A DNA stretch of 64,000 nt from assembly GCA_041390465.1 (NCBI GenBank), contig JAWKPW010000006.1, positions 1-64,000 of the forward strand, read 5' to 3'. This document shows positions 53,662 through 62,984 of this stretch, piece by piece; positions within the stretch are counted from its first letter, which is position 1; every line of letters begins with the position of its first letter. A program made the translations under genes and the position numbers. This DNA comes from JAABRU01 sp041390465 (GTDB lineage Bacteria; Desulfobacterota; Desulfobacteria; Desulfobacterales; Desulfococcaceae). Under the pieces are notes generated by a model. The model was not told the origin of the DNA. It worked only from the letters and a program-made list of their open reading frames with translations, and searched no databases.

Positions 53662-55497
53662 TCAATGGCAGATGCCGCACCTGGAAACAGATTTTTTGCA
53701 TAGCGCAATTTGTTCTGTTTCCAGCGGGATTGATGGAATGCGATTATTTTTTCCTGGGAACCTGTCCCGGGAACTGGATGGTAGAAATACCATTGGTGCA
53801 AATGGGCGTTTCTTCTTCTTTTCCTCACTTTCCCTGAGTTCAATCCTTCCTTGATCTTGCCGCTGATGGTTTTGGGCAGTTGATCCACACAAATTCAATA
53901 ATTTTCGGAATTTTGAATTTGGCCAGCGCTCTTTGATGGAATGCTGGAACAGCTCCAGGGCAAGTTCTGAGTGGTTGTGGCCTTTTGCCAGAATCACATA
54001 GGCTTTCACCAACTGATAGCGCTCCGTCCGAGTCCCCACAACAGCGCCCCATGACAGCAGATGCTCAATCAGCGCACTTTCCACCTCAAAGGGCCTAGCG
54101 CGGTAGTCGGAAGATTTGATGACACCATCAGTCCCTGCCTACAAACCACCAGTATCCGTCTTTGTCAAAGCGCCGATGCCTTGCGCCGGTGAAATACAGG
54201 TTGTTTTTGAAAGCGGCGTTGGTCTTTCCCGGATCATCACCGTATTCGTGGAAAAGTCCTGTGAGCCCTCCACTTGCTCAGACGTATCACGATATGACCG
54301 GTTCATCCGGCTATGATTTCATTGCCGTCATCATCCGCAATGATGGCATCATACATGTAGGAGGATAGCCGAAGGAGCCAAAGGGCATTTTGCCTCCATC
54401 CAGGGCGCATTGCCGATCATCGGTGCAGGATTTCCGAATCTGACCGTAGAAATCCCGGATTTCTTGTCCCGGTTGCCCTTTTCCATTTTTCAATCACTTC
54501 AGGGTTCAGCGGCTCGCCTGCGCTGAGGGAATACTTGATGGCACTGAAATCATATTTGCCCAGATCCAGTCCCACAAAGGCGCGCGCCAAAGAGTGGGCG
54601 GTGCGCAGAAGGAATTGATTTTGTATTTGGCTATTGTGGCAAGATATTTTTCCGCATTGAGTGCGGTGAACGCGTAAATGGTGGCGGCGCCTACGTTCAA
54701 CGGTCCGAAGAAGCTGCTCCAAGCCCATTTCGCCCATCCGGTGCGCTCAGATTGTGATGAATGTCGTGCTGGGTTCAATTCCTCATGATGGAGGTTGAGA
54801 TGGTCCCACAGATAGAGTTGCACCTGCACCCACGTTTGGGAAGTCCTGTGGTTCCGGAGGTGAAGAAGCAGAAAAGAACATCTGTGCTTTTCACCTGGGC
54901 TGCATCAGCCTTGTCAGATTCTTTGTCAATGTCGGTATAGGAAATCCAGCCCTCTTTCTGTCCCAGAATAATTTTGGCTTTGGGGGTGCAGTTGGCTTTT
55001 TTCAGAGCATCATCCACCAGACCTGTCAGTTTGTCAAAACAGACAATCACATCGGGTTTGTATGCCTCAAAGCGGAACTGAATCTCTCTTTCTGTCATGG
55101 TCGTGGCTGTGGGAACCGCAACCAGACCGCCTTTTAAGGCTGCAAAAGAGGCAAACCAGGTTTCCGGAACAATCGGGCTCAGCATATACAGATTACAGCC
55201 CTTTTCAACCCCTTTTTTTCTTATGAAATTAAGGAACTTGTTCCCATTGGCCGCCAGTTCTTTATAGGTGAACTGACGTTCGGCATCTGTATCCAGGTCT
55301 GTCCAGATCAAAGCCTTCTGATCCCCTCTTTCCTTTACATGCAGCCCTTCAAAAATCTCTGCGGCCCAGTTGAAATTCTCCGGCATGGGGGTTTTGTTGA
55401 GTTTTTCAAAAAAAGCCTTTGCGGCATTTTTCCGCTGTTCCATGTCTTTCATGGTGTTCAAGGCCATTGCTTCTTTGTAAAAACTTTCCAGCGACAT
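53662..55497 (-). pseudogene. AMP-forming acyl-CoA synthetase (medium-chain type), frameshifted
   Basis: ATG 55497 behind AGGAGGTAG opens 220 clean codons: SLESFYKEAMALN..., GDQKALIWTD, and the phosphate loop FFTSGTTGLPK. Later frames carry NVGAATIYAFTALNAEKYL, the core YSLSAGEPLNPEVIEKW, YGQ, the adenine/hinge region DGYWWFVGRDDGVIKSSDYRARPFEVESAL and the C-terminal lysine loop QLPKTISGKI. So a complete adenylate-forming enzyme of some 570 residues is encoded but with six or more indels. It activates a fatty or aromatic acid to its CoA thioester. The natural end is probably near 53820. A TetR-type operator lies in its promoter. Confidence 0.8.
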
Positions 55498-56318
55498 AAA
55501 ACTACCTCCTCCGTTTTGGTTTGCCCCGTAACTTGCACAAGTAAATAAAAAGCTTCCTTCCAGCCTCAGCCTCGGTACGCCCGAAAGCTGTACCCAATCG
55601 ATTTTTCCCGTTCAGAATTCATGCCTTTTCCTTCACAGAGAAACTGTTGCGGACAAAAAACTGAACGAGCGCTCAGTCAATTAATATACCATATCATTCT
55701 TATAAGTAATTGTCAATCATTTTTTTATGCATATCCATACCATTCCGGACAGCAGCTTCTGCGGAAAAAGCGCAAAAGGATTTCATTCACCAGTTTCTTT
55801 GCTGGCAGAGGATTAATTTTTTTGATCATTTATAAAAAAAATATTGCTCAGTGATTGCAGAAACAGTTGGAGGTGCCTTGTCAACGTTATTCTGACGGAG
55901 TTTAACCTCAGGGGCACAGCGGCAGCACAAAGATCACAAAAAAAACTGCGGGCGTCAGTTTTTGCAGGGAGATTCCGGAGGGCCGAAATGAAGTGAAACG
56001 GAATTTTGACCGGATTTTCCGAATCATTTCAGCGTCTCCAATTTGCAGAAAAATTGTTTCTCCGTATGCAGGGAGCGGCCATTTCCGAAATTCAGACTGC
56101 ACAGATTGCATCTGCTTTTCTCTTGCAAAGAGACAGATTTTTATGATAAGCAGCGTTGCAGAAATCTTCGGGTATAAAAAAACGGGCTGTGGGGCAAACC
56201 GGTTGATTTTTTTACCGCTGAATTTTTCACAAAAAAATTCTGTGTGACTCTGCTGCGGTTAAAAACAGATCATCAGCGGCTGCCCCACTGCCTGCAATTG
56301 CGCAAAACAAGGAGTATT
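55498..56318. other. Intergenic region with promoter/operator and a family-B fragment
   Basis: No gene is supported. Besides the promoter and operator at 55662-55716 it holds a family-B repeat at about 55974-56045 (GGGCCGAAATGAAGTGAAAC onwards). Confidence 0.5.
55662..55716 (-). promoter_or_regulatory. Promoter with TetR-type operator ahead of the acyl-CoA synthetase gene
   Basis: On the minus strand TTGACA (55716-55711) and TATGGT (55693-55688) are 17 bases apart. Just downstream lies the palindrome TGAACGAGCGCTCAGTCA (55662-55679), 7 of 9 positions symmetrical, of the form bound by TetR-family regulators of fatty acid metabolism. Its position over the expected start site suits repression. 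Confidence 0.65.
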
Positions 56319-57068
56319 ATGAAAGGGAAAAAATCAGCCGTATTTCTTTTGATGATGGTTTTTTTTATGCCTGTCTGCACTGCGGCAAAGCAACTGATTT
56401 TTGTCACCGGAGGAATGTCTCCGCCGTTGGTTTTTGAGGAAAATAATGAAATCAGGGGCATGGATGTGGATGTAATTGCTGAATTCTGCAAACGCAATGC
56501 CGTGGAACCCAAATTTGAGGTTTATCCCTGGAAAAGATCGCTGAAGAATATTGAAGAAGGTTCAGCAGATGCGATCTTTACCCTGTTTCGCACAGAGGAA
56601 CGGGAAAAAATCATGTATTTTCCATCTGTTCCCATCAACACGGTAAAAACGTCGGTTTGGGCAAAAAAGGAAAGGGGCATCAAAATCTCTTCTTTGGCGG
56701 ATCTGAAGGATAAAAGCATCGGCGTTCTCACGGAATACAAATACGGAAAAGAATTTGATTCCCTGCAGGGACTCAGCAAAACCTTTTGCACAGACAAAGA
56801 GCAGTTGCTGAAAATGCTTGACAGAAACCGTTTTGACGCGGCCATAGATTCTGAAGCCTGTTTCAGATTTATGTGCAGGAAATTCGGACTTGACGAGGAC
56901 AAATTTGAACTTGTCCATGTGATTACCGAAAATCCTGTGTATGTCGGCTTTTCAAAGAAAAAGATGGGGCCTGAGGGGGAACTGCTTGCCGAAAAGTTCA
57001 GCCGGTTCATGGAGCAGTTGGAAGCTGAGGGAGCGCTTCAGAAAATCAGGGACCAATATGCAAAATAA
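56319..57068 (+). CDS. Periplasmic solute-binding protein, family 3
   Basis: A 249-residue protein with a signal peptide of about 22 residues (KKSAVFLLMMVFFMPVCTA) and the family-3 fold: FVTGGMSPPLVFEENNEIRGMDVDVIAEFCKR, the YPWKRSLKNIEEGSADAIFTLFRTEER segment and IGVLTEYKYGKEFDS. Such proteins bind polar amino acids or related compounds for ABC uptake, or occur as stand-alone sensors. No transporter genes are adjacent, so it may be a free receptor. AAGGAG lies ahead of ATG 56319. Longer in-frame starts upstream lack a signal peptide. Confidence 0.88.
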   Translation: MKGKKSAVFLLMMVFFMPVCTAAKQLIFVTGGMSPPLVFEENNEIRGMDVDVIAEFCKRNAVEPKFEVYPWKRSLKNIEEGSADAIFTLFRTEEREKIMYFPSVPINTVKTSVWAKKERGIKISSLADLKDKSIGVLTEYKYGKEFDSLQGLSKTFCTDKEQLLKMLDRNRFDAAIDSEACFRFMCRKFGLDEDKFELVHVITENPVYVGFSKKKMGPEGELLAEKFSRFMEQLEAEGALQKIRDQYAK

Positions 57069-57124
57069 GCGAACGCTCGCAGAGATTGACAAAAAAACAG
57101 GAAAAATCAGTATGTTTTGGAATT

Positions 57125-57397
57125 ATGGACGAAGTTTTTGTCATTCCCGTTGAGGATGTGCTGGATTTGCACACCTTCAATCCCAAAGAAGTGCCGGATT
57201 TGCTGGAGGACTATTTTTCCGAGTGCATTGCCGCAGGTATTTTTTCCGTGCGGATCATTCACGGCAGGGGAAAAGGTTTTCTGAGGGAACGGGTGCGCTC
57301 ACTTCTGAAAAAAAATCCCTTGGTGCTTTCTTTTTCAGAAGCCCCGGCCAATGCAGGCGGATGGGGCGCGATGCTGGTGGAACTCAAAAGAAACTGA
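57125..57397 (+). CDS. Smr domain protein
   Basis: A 90-residue protein consisting of a single Smr (small MutS-related) domain: VLDLHTFNPKEVPDLLEDYF, VRIIHGRGKGFLRERVRSLL and a C-terminal GGWGAMLVELKR. Smr domains have nuclease activity on nucleic acids; single-domain versions are of uncertain role. It starts 57 bases after the solute-binding protein gene and converges with the CHASE2-cyclase gene, whose end lies only 17 bases away. Confidence 0.88.
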   Translation: MDEVFVIPVEDVLDLHTFNPKEVPDLLEDYFSECIAAGIFSVRIIHGRGKGFLRERVRSLLKKNPLVLSFSEAPANAGGWGAMLVELKRN

Positions 57398-57413
57398 ATC
57401 TGCTTTCTGTATT

Positions 57414-59582
57414 TCATTTTTTTGTCATTATCCAGATGCCTTTCCAGTTTTCCGGAGGCTTGTCCATCAGTTCCCTGCATTTTTTTTCATAGGCTTCAGC
57501 CGCGGAATCAAATTTTGCGATTTCTGAAAAAGAGTCCGCGGCTGCGGCAAAATTCCCCTGATAATACAGTTCCCTGGCATGGGCAAATGTTCTGAAAATC
57601 TCTTTGCGCATCTCATATTCTTTCAGATACATGGGCTCAAACACTGTCACCGGTTCCACTTTTCCCACAACTCCAAGACGGGCAATCTCCCGGAAACCGA
57701 AACTTTCCCCCAGTGCATTCCGTGTGTTTCCCGAAATCATGGTATAGGTTCCAAACTCCTTGTTGGCCCCTTCCAGCCGTGCGGCCAGATTGACAGCGTC
57801 TCCGATGATGGTATAGTCAAATTTGGTCTGGGAACCCAGATTTCCGGCCACAGCATAACCTGTGTTCATGCCGATGCGCATGTTCAGTTCCCTGCCAATC
57901 CGCTGAAAAAAAGCGGGCCGCATCTGTGCAAGTCTGGCCTGACAACGCAGCGCCGCTTTTACGCATCTCACGGCATGATCCGGCACTGCCAGCGGTGCAT
58001 TCCAGAAGGCAATGATGGCATCCCCCTCATATTTGTCCACCGTCCCCCCTTCTTCAATGATAATATCGGTCATGGCAGACAGGTATTCGTTGAGAAGTGC
58101 AACCAAAGCATCGGGTTCCAGTTTTTCGGAAATGGAGGTGAAGGCTTCCAGATCGGAAAAAAAAATGGAAAGCTCCCTGCGCTCTCCGCCCAGCCGCAGT
58201 TTGTCCGGATCCGCAATAATCTGTTCAATGACAGCAGGACTGAGGTACTGGGCAAACGCGAGTTTGATGAAACGCTTCTGCCTTCCCTCGGTCGCATATT
58301 TGAGGGACAGACTCAGAAAAATGGTGTTGAGCACAGCCAGTTCACAGACCACAAAGGGAAACCATATGCCCTTGATGCAGGAACTGAGGGCCATCAGAGG
58401 CGGAATGCAGATAAAAAGCAGGCAGATGCCCACAATGACGAAAGGTTCGGCAAAAAGAGACACGGACAGCGCGCAGGCAAGGGAAAGTCCCCCAATCAGC
58501 AGAACCGCTGCCCATGCAGGTGTATCCCGGATAAAATCACGGGCCAGAAGATTGTCAAGCATGGTCGCGTGGATTTCCACACCCGGATATACACCGCCTG
58601 CGGGGGAAGTTCGCAGATCATACAGACCGGGAGCGGAAAAACCCAGAAACACATACTTGTCCTTAAATGCGTTTTGCTCTTCAATCACCGGTGCTTCCCC
58701 GGAAAGAAGACGAAGTTCAGACTGCAAAACAGCCGCAGCACTCCAGGCTCTGTGTGTACCGGCAGGCCCCCGGTAGCGCAGAATCGCATTTCCCTCCTGA
58801 TCCAGCGGAATTTCATACGCGCCCAAGCCCAGTATGCTGTCTGCCATACGGACATCCTTTGCAGGATTGTCAGCCAGAAACGCGGCAAGGCCCAAAGAGG
58901 GCAGATGTTTTCCGTCAAAAACCGAAAAAAGCCTGGTCCGCCGGTAAACACCGTCATGATCCGGGTTCAGATGCACATTGCCCAGACTCCGGGAATTGCG
59001 GGAAACTTCCGGAATGGGAAAGGTGGCGCGGGAAAAAACGGTCTGAACCGCCGGATGTTCCTTTGTCCACTGATCAAGTTCTCTGACCCGCAGTTCCGGA
59101 GGGGCAAGGTACTCAGGCCAGGTTTGCTCACTGCCGGTCTTTTCTCCTGCAAACATGGCACTGACAACCCGGCCGTAATCCGCCAGAGATTCCCCCATCC
59201 GTTCATCATCTGCCTCGCCAAAAGGGGAAGGCTCGGTAAAAAGCACATCCATGACCAGCATTCTGGCTCCCTGCCGTTTGCAGTAATTGCTGATGACGCC
59301 GTAAACCTCACGGGGCCAGGGCCAGGACCATCCGTTTTCACGGCTTCCCCAGTCCAGACTGTTCTGATCCACAAGAATCAGGCAGATTTGATCCGTGAAT
59401 TCACTTTTTTTTGCCAGAATCCGGACCCGCCAGTCCCAGGTTCGGGCTTCCCATGCCTGGGTCCAGCCCATTTCCCAAACGGCAAAAGCAAGCAGGGCTC
59501 CTGCAATTCCCACAAGAAGGGACTGTATCCGTTTGTCTGTTCCCGCAATCCGGACAATTGTCTGATGCAGATGCGCAGCCAT
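57414..59582 (-). CDS. CHASE2-domain class III adenylate cyclase
   Basis: A 722-residue membrane receptor cyclase. N-terminal helix (about 20-38), extracytoplasmic CHASE2 domain (about 45-330, with ILVDQNSLDWGSRENGWSWPWPR and FKDKYVFLGFSAPGLYDLR), three membrane helices (about 345-430), then the catalytic domain (about 470-640) with FFSDLEAFTSISE, KYEGDAIIAFWNAP and YTIIGDAVNLAARLEG, and a tetratricopeptide-like tail ending WKGIWIMTKK. It should make cAMP in response to an outside signal. The C-terminal signature is nearly that of the GAF cyclase at 19080-21371. Its start lies two bases from the stop of the M48 peptidase gene, so it is the last gene of a three-gene operon. Confidence 0.93.
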   Translation of the reverse strand: MAAHLHQTIVRIAGTDKRIQSLLVGIAGALLAFAVWEMGWTQAWEARTWDWRVRILAKKSEFTDQICLILVDQNSLDWGSRENGWSWPWPREVYGVISNYCKRQGARMLVMDVLFTEPSPFGEADDERMGESLADYGRVVSAMFAGEKTGSEQTWPEYLAPPELRVRELDQWTKEHPAVQTVFSRATFPIPEVSRNSRSLGNVHLNPDHDGVYRRTRLFSVFDGKHLPSLGLAAFLADNPAKDVRMADSILGLGAYEIPLDQEGNAILRYRGPAGTHRAWSAAAVLQSELRLLSGEAPVIEEQNAFKDKYVFLGFSAPGLYDLRTSPAGGVYPGVEIHATMLDNLLARDFIRDTPAWAAVLLIGGLSLACALSVSLFAEPFVIVGICLLFICIPPLMALSSCIKGIWFPFVVCELAVLNTIFLSLSLKYATEGRQKRFIKLAFAQYLSPAVIEQIIADPDKLRLGGERRELSIFFSDLEAFTSISEKLEPDALVALLNEYLSAMTDIIIEEGGTVDKYEGDAIIAFWNAPLAVPDHAVRCVKAALRCQARLAQMRPAFFQRIGRELNMRIGMNTGYAVAGNLGSQTKFDYTIIGDAVNLAARLEGANKEFGTYTMISGNTRNALGESFGFREIARLGVVGKVEPVTVFEPMYLKEYEMRKEIFRTFAHARELYYQGNFAAAADSFSEIAKFDSAAEAYEKKCRELMDKPPENWKGIWIMTKK

Positions 59583-59583
59583 T

Positions 59584-60537
59584 TCAGACCTGTCTCATTG
59601 CAATTTCAAAGCGGGTCTGTCTGCGGGGCGGTTTCTGCAGGGGTTCACCTCCGGTCAGCAGTTTTCCGGCCTGGGCAATCCGGTTCTGCGGAGCGGGATG
59701 GGTTTTGACAAAGTCAAAGCCTCCGGGACGCAGACTGCCTTTCATCACCTCCAGCATGTCTGTCAGACCTGCGGGACTGTATCCCACCCGTTTCATGATG
59801 GTGATCGCGGCAGCATCCGCATCATATTCCTGTGAACGGGAGTAGCCGGTATTGATCAGGGTCTGGGTGATGTCTGATATGGAATCCTCAAACAAGGCGG
59901 TCAGGTTTGCCAGATTCTGTCCGCCGAAAGTTTTTGCGCTTTCAGCCCCGATAACGGTCAGGGCATCGGTAATCCGCGAGGCTTTGATGGCCTGAAGACC
60001 GTGCCGGAACTGGACATGCGCGATTTCATGGGCCAGAACCGCTGCTGCAGCGTCCTCATGCTCACAGCAGCGGAGCAGTCCCCGCGTGACAAAAATCAGA
60101 CCGCCCGGAGCGGAAAGTGCATTGATGTCATCCGAATCCAGCACCAGAAAACGATATCCATTGAAGGTTTCCGGCCGATCTGAAGCCTGCGCCAGAGTCT
60201 GTCCCAGCACATTGACATAACCGTTGACCTGTGAATCTCTGCAAGGCGGATATTTGCCCACAATCACCGCACCGATGCTCCGGCCTATGTAATATTCCTG
60301 CTCCGGGGTAATGTCCTGAAAGGTTTTGGCAACGGCTTTGGCTCCCCTGGTGAGGGACTGAGCCTGATCCTGTGTGATCAGACCGGCTGAAGCTGCAACC
60401 GAAGATCCAATGGCTGCCAGTTCCCCCATGGATTCGCATCCGCTCAGCAGAGCGGAAAAAGCCGGAGCCATGCTCAGCCCCATGACGGTCCTCAATCCGG
60501 TGCGCAGAAATTCCCGTCTCTCATTGCACATCATCAT
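59584..60537 (-). CDS. M48-family metallopeptidase lipoprotein
   Basis: A 317-residue zinc peptidase of the outer periplasm. It starts with a twin-arginine-like signal (RREFLRTGLR) followed by a hydrophobic stretch and a lipobox-like LLSGC, so it is probably lipid-anchored. The catalytic HEIAH is at about residue 169, followed by the third ligand region SRSQEYDADAAAITIM and THPAPQNRI near the end, the order found in the BepA/LoiP type. It overlaps the SH3 gene by four bases upstream and abuts the CHASE2 cyclase gene downstream, suggesting a common envelope-stress or signalling role. Confidence 0.92.
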   Translation of the reverse strand: MMMCNERREFLRTGLRTVMGLSMAPAFSALLSGCESMGELAAIGSSVAASAGLITQDQAQSLTRGAKAVAKTFQDITPEQEYYIGRSIGAVIVGKYPPCRDSQVNGYVNVLGQTLAQASDRPETFNGYRFLVLDSDDINALSAPGGLIFVTRGLLRCCEHEDAAAAVLAHEIAHVQFRHGLQAIKASRITDALTVIGAESAKTFGGQNLANLTALFEDSISDITQTLINTGYSRSQEYDADAAAITIMKRVGYSPAGLTDMLEVMKGSLRPGGFDFVKTHPAPQNRIAQAGKLLTGGEPLQKPPRRQTRFEIAMRQV

Positions 60538-60956
60538 ACTCCTCCTTCCGGATGCAGTTCCCCCTGTCTCAGAAACTGTTCCATTTCCCGCTGGGAAACC
60601 CTGTAGGTTTCCATCCGATCTATCCAGGAAAAATCCATATGCGGATTTCTGGCGCGAAATTCGTCTTCCACCTGTTTGCTGAAGCCTTTTCCTGCCAGTG
60701 CCAGTTCCTCACCTGATGCATACTGTCCCACATTGTCCGCACCGGGTTTTAATACAATATGTTTTTCTGTCAGGGCGGAACTGTGCATCCATCCCCTAGA
60801 GCCGTCCGGAGCGCTCACATGATACCATCCCTGATTTTCACCAATCCCCCGCACCTGTGTGCCGTAGGGAAGATTTTGAACGATTTTTCCCAAAAAGCTG
60901 GGCGCGGAACGGAGCTGCCCGGTTTTTACCCGGACGCTCATCATGTTTCCATTCAT
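60534..60956 (-). CDS. Cytoplasmic-looking bacterial SH3 domain protein
   Basis: A 140-residue protein. Residues about 5-65 are an SH3b domain (MSVRVKTGQLRSAPSFLGKIVQNLPYGTQV, WYHVSAPDGSRGWMHSSAL); the rest is a charged tail with GEELALAGKGFSKQVEDEFRARNP, also seen in proteins encoded next to M48 peptidases. No signal peptide is found from ATG 60956, which has AGGAGG ahead of it. It overlaps the peptidase gene by four bases and leads the operon. Role unknown, possibly a peptidase partner. Confidence 0.85.
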   Translation of the reverse strand: MNGNMMSVRVKTGQLRSAPSFLGKIVQNLPYGTQVRGIGENQGWYHVSAPDGSRGWMHSSALTEKHIVLKPGADNVGQYASGEELALAGKGFSKQVEDEFRARNPHMDFSWIDRMETYRVSQREMEQFLRQGELHPEGGV

Positions 60957-61010
60957 ATCTTTTTCCTCCTTTTGCGTTCTGGATAATGGCTCAGTTTGAG
61001 CAGGGTGCAA

Positions 61011-61326
61011 TACCAAATCGCCATTGAATTTGTGCAATGCCTGCCCTCAGATCCAATGGCACTGGTTAAGGATTTTTTGGACTGCCAAACCTGCAGTCCG
61101 GCAGGTTTTTTCCGAATTGTTTCCGTATTCCGGACTGCAAGATTTGGCGCTCCCGCGGATCGTTTTCCGCTTGAGTTAACGGCATTGACCCTCAGATCTG
61201 GGGCGAAGGAGTCCCGAAATGAAAGTCAGGGACACTGAAATGATCCGGAAACCGGGCCGGAATTCTGTCTCACTTCATTTCGGCACTCCGGAATCAGACA
61301 GGCACGGTTTCAATGGGGAATTGGTA
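61011..61326. repeat. Composite element with family-A ends and family-B interior
   Basis: Begins TACCAAATCGCCATTGAA and ends TTTCAATGGGGAATTGGTA; TAA follows at 61327-61329 and CAA precedes at 61008-61010. The interior has a family-B copy reading toward the left (GAAAGTCAGGGACACTGAAA onwards) and a second, unrelated palindrome. Confidence 0.65.
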
Positions 61327-61605
61327 TAAATCACAGAGGAAAGCGCGTCATAATTCACTTTTCCGGCCGGTCCGTCCACAGTTTTTTTATGCGGCATTCC
61401 GCATTCATTTTCAATGTGAGTCAGGACTCAGATTCCGACAATATTTGACAACGTTTCAGGTGCGTTATGAAAATGAACGTACTACATAACCAACTTAGTT
61501 TTTATAGGATGAAACAGTGATTAAAAAACTGAATTTTTTGAAAAAATTCAGTTTTTGATCCTATAAAATTCAACGTGGTCATGCAGTGCCTTTTCACTCA
61601 CCTGA

Positions 61606-61668
61606 AGGATTTGACAACTTTTGAAACATTGTCAAATCTGCGGGATGTTCTTTTCCTGAAATCGCCTT
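61606..61668. repeat. Family-C palindromic repeat
   Basis: GATTTGACAACTTTTG faces CATTGTCAAATC, followed by GCGGGATGTTCTTTTCC, like the copies near 17207 and 22561. Confidence 0.7.
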
Positions 61669-61990
61669 AAAGGTCGTCAAATCCTGCATGCACAGTGGGT
61701 CAAATCTGTTTACAGTGCTTTCTTTTTCCCTGCTTTTCTGCCATGCCACTGCCTGTCTGGTACACTGGTTTGTAAATTTAGATGAAAAAAGATGAAATGT
61801 CAAAAGAAATGGGAAAAAGGAAGATTCTCCCACATGTTCCTGCGGAAATCTTCCATGAATGATCTTATGCTGATTCTCCATCGGTTTGATCCAATATTGC
61901 GGTTCCGTGTGCAAAAAACCGCTCCGCCTAATTTTTGCATTCCTCCGGATCATCCCGTGACTGGGTCAAATCAATCGAGAATTGGTATTA

Positions 61991-62324
61991 TGCCGATTTG
62001 CCATTGAAACCGTTCCTGTCTGATTCCGGAGTGCCGAAATGAAGTGATACCGATTCGCCATTGAAAATGTACTTTATGGAAAGCGGTTTTTGCGGAAGAC
62101 AGCACCAGTTCTCCGGCGATTTCGCAAAGTTCTGTCAGCTTTTTGTGACCTTTGTGCCCTCTCTGTGTCCTTTGCGGTTAAAACAGACTGGCCGGAAAGC
62201 ATGTTTTCAATGGAGAATTGGTATGAAACGGAATTCCGGCCCGGTTTCCGGATCATTTCAGTGTCCCTGACTTTCGGTTCGGGATTCCCTCCAGGCATTG
62301 CATGAATTCAATGGCGATTTGGTA
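61991..62324. repeat. Family-A/B element containing a nested family-A element
   Basis: The outer element starts TGCCGATTTGCCATTGAAA and ends CAATGGCGATTTGGTA. Its family-B interior AAATGAAG-TGA-AACGGAATT is split by a further element at 62048-62223. Confidence 0.75.
62048..62223. repeat. Nested family-A element in a family-B repeat
   Basis: 176 bp, starting TACCGATTCGCCATTGAAAA and ending TTCAATGGAGAATTGGTA, with TGA on both sides (62045-62047 and 62224-62226). Deleting it with one TGA restores the GAAGTGAAACGGAATT core of the B repeat. Confidence 0.88.
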
Positions 62325-62757
62325 TAAGGAAAACCCGAAGGAACAACGAAGTATCCCGGACAGGGTTTTTGAAATAAAGAAAACAGGCGGATATTTCAGT
62401 GGCAGTTATCACAATTTGGCATGTGCCGCCCCATTCCCCCTTCCCCGATATGCAAAAGCAATCTGTTTGACTTTCCATGCAATTTTCGCAACAATCCGGG
62501 CAGATGAAAAAAAATGAAACAGAAAGAATGCTGAAAAGTCTTGAGGAAAAACTGGGGGATAAGCATTCGGAAAATAAGTTTTCCGGACAACGCAAAGGAA
62601 ATTTTGCAGGTGCTGGAAGGGACAAACCCGTTTTTTTGATTATGGCGCAGGCAGAACCCTGTTTCCGGATGAAGCTGCTCCGAGAGACCGGAAGGCAGGG
62701 CTGTGCGCCCCCCGGAGGAATGGAAATCTGAGGTGAGAAGAATTGCCGGGACGGAAT

Positions 62758-62787
62758 AAGGGGGATACCCCGCCTGGTATCCCCCTT
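62758..62787. terminator. Perfect 12-bp hairpin downstream of the DUF711 gene
   Basis: AAGGGGGATACC (62758-62769) pairs with GGTATCCCCCTT (62776-62787), loop of six. On the minus strand it follows the DUF711 gene by about 200 bases. No T run, so termination is possible, not certain. Confidence 0.4.
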
Positions 62788-62984
62788 GGCGTAATCGGCC
62801 CGGTGTGCATGTCTGAGGCCTTCCGGGATACTGTAATGCCAGAAGAATGAACAGGAATCAATGGGGTAAACAGAGTATTCTGGGGCAGATATTCCGGTAG
62901 TGCGGAAAGGTCCCTGCCAAGAGGTCATACCATCGGAGCATATTGTTCCCAAACCCTCTGCTGTGATCCAGCGCTTGTTATGAA

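Larger units (their letters stand above)
60957..62984. other. Repeat field with no supported intact gene
   Basis: About 2 kb of repeats: composite family-A/B elements (61011-61326; 61991-62324), a family-C palindrome (about 61606-61668), a family-H hairpin (about 61909-61955), a hairpin of AAAAACTGAATTTTTTGAAA type near 61520-61555, and a perfect 12-bp stem at 62758-62787. A possible gene scrap around 62510-62735 encodes ERMLKSLEEKLGDKHSEN and, one frame over, ILQVLEGTNPFFDYGAG; I do not recognise it. Confidence 0.6.

Noticed and set aside
57579..59708. A 709-codon open frame on the plus strand antisense to the CHASE2 cyclase
   Set aside because: It mirrors a gene with clear domains and has His/Pro/Arg-rich, motif-free translation; it is a by-product of the codon bias of the real gene. 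Similar long antisense frames over thrC (22685-24172), serS (24459-25760), phoH and pgpH were dropped for the same reason.
62477..62731. An intact small gene after the repeat field
   Set aside because: The plausible protein segments lie in two different frames and match no family I know; it is mentioned only as a possible scrap.
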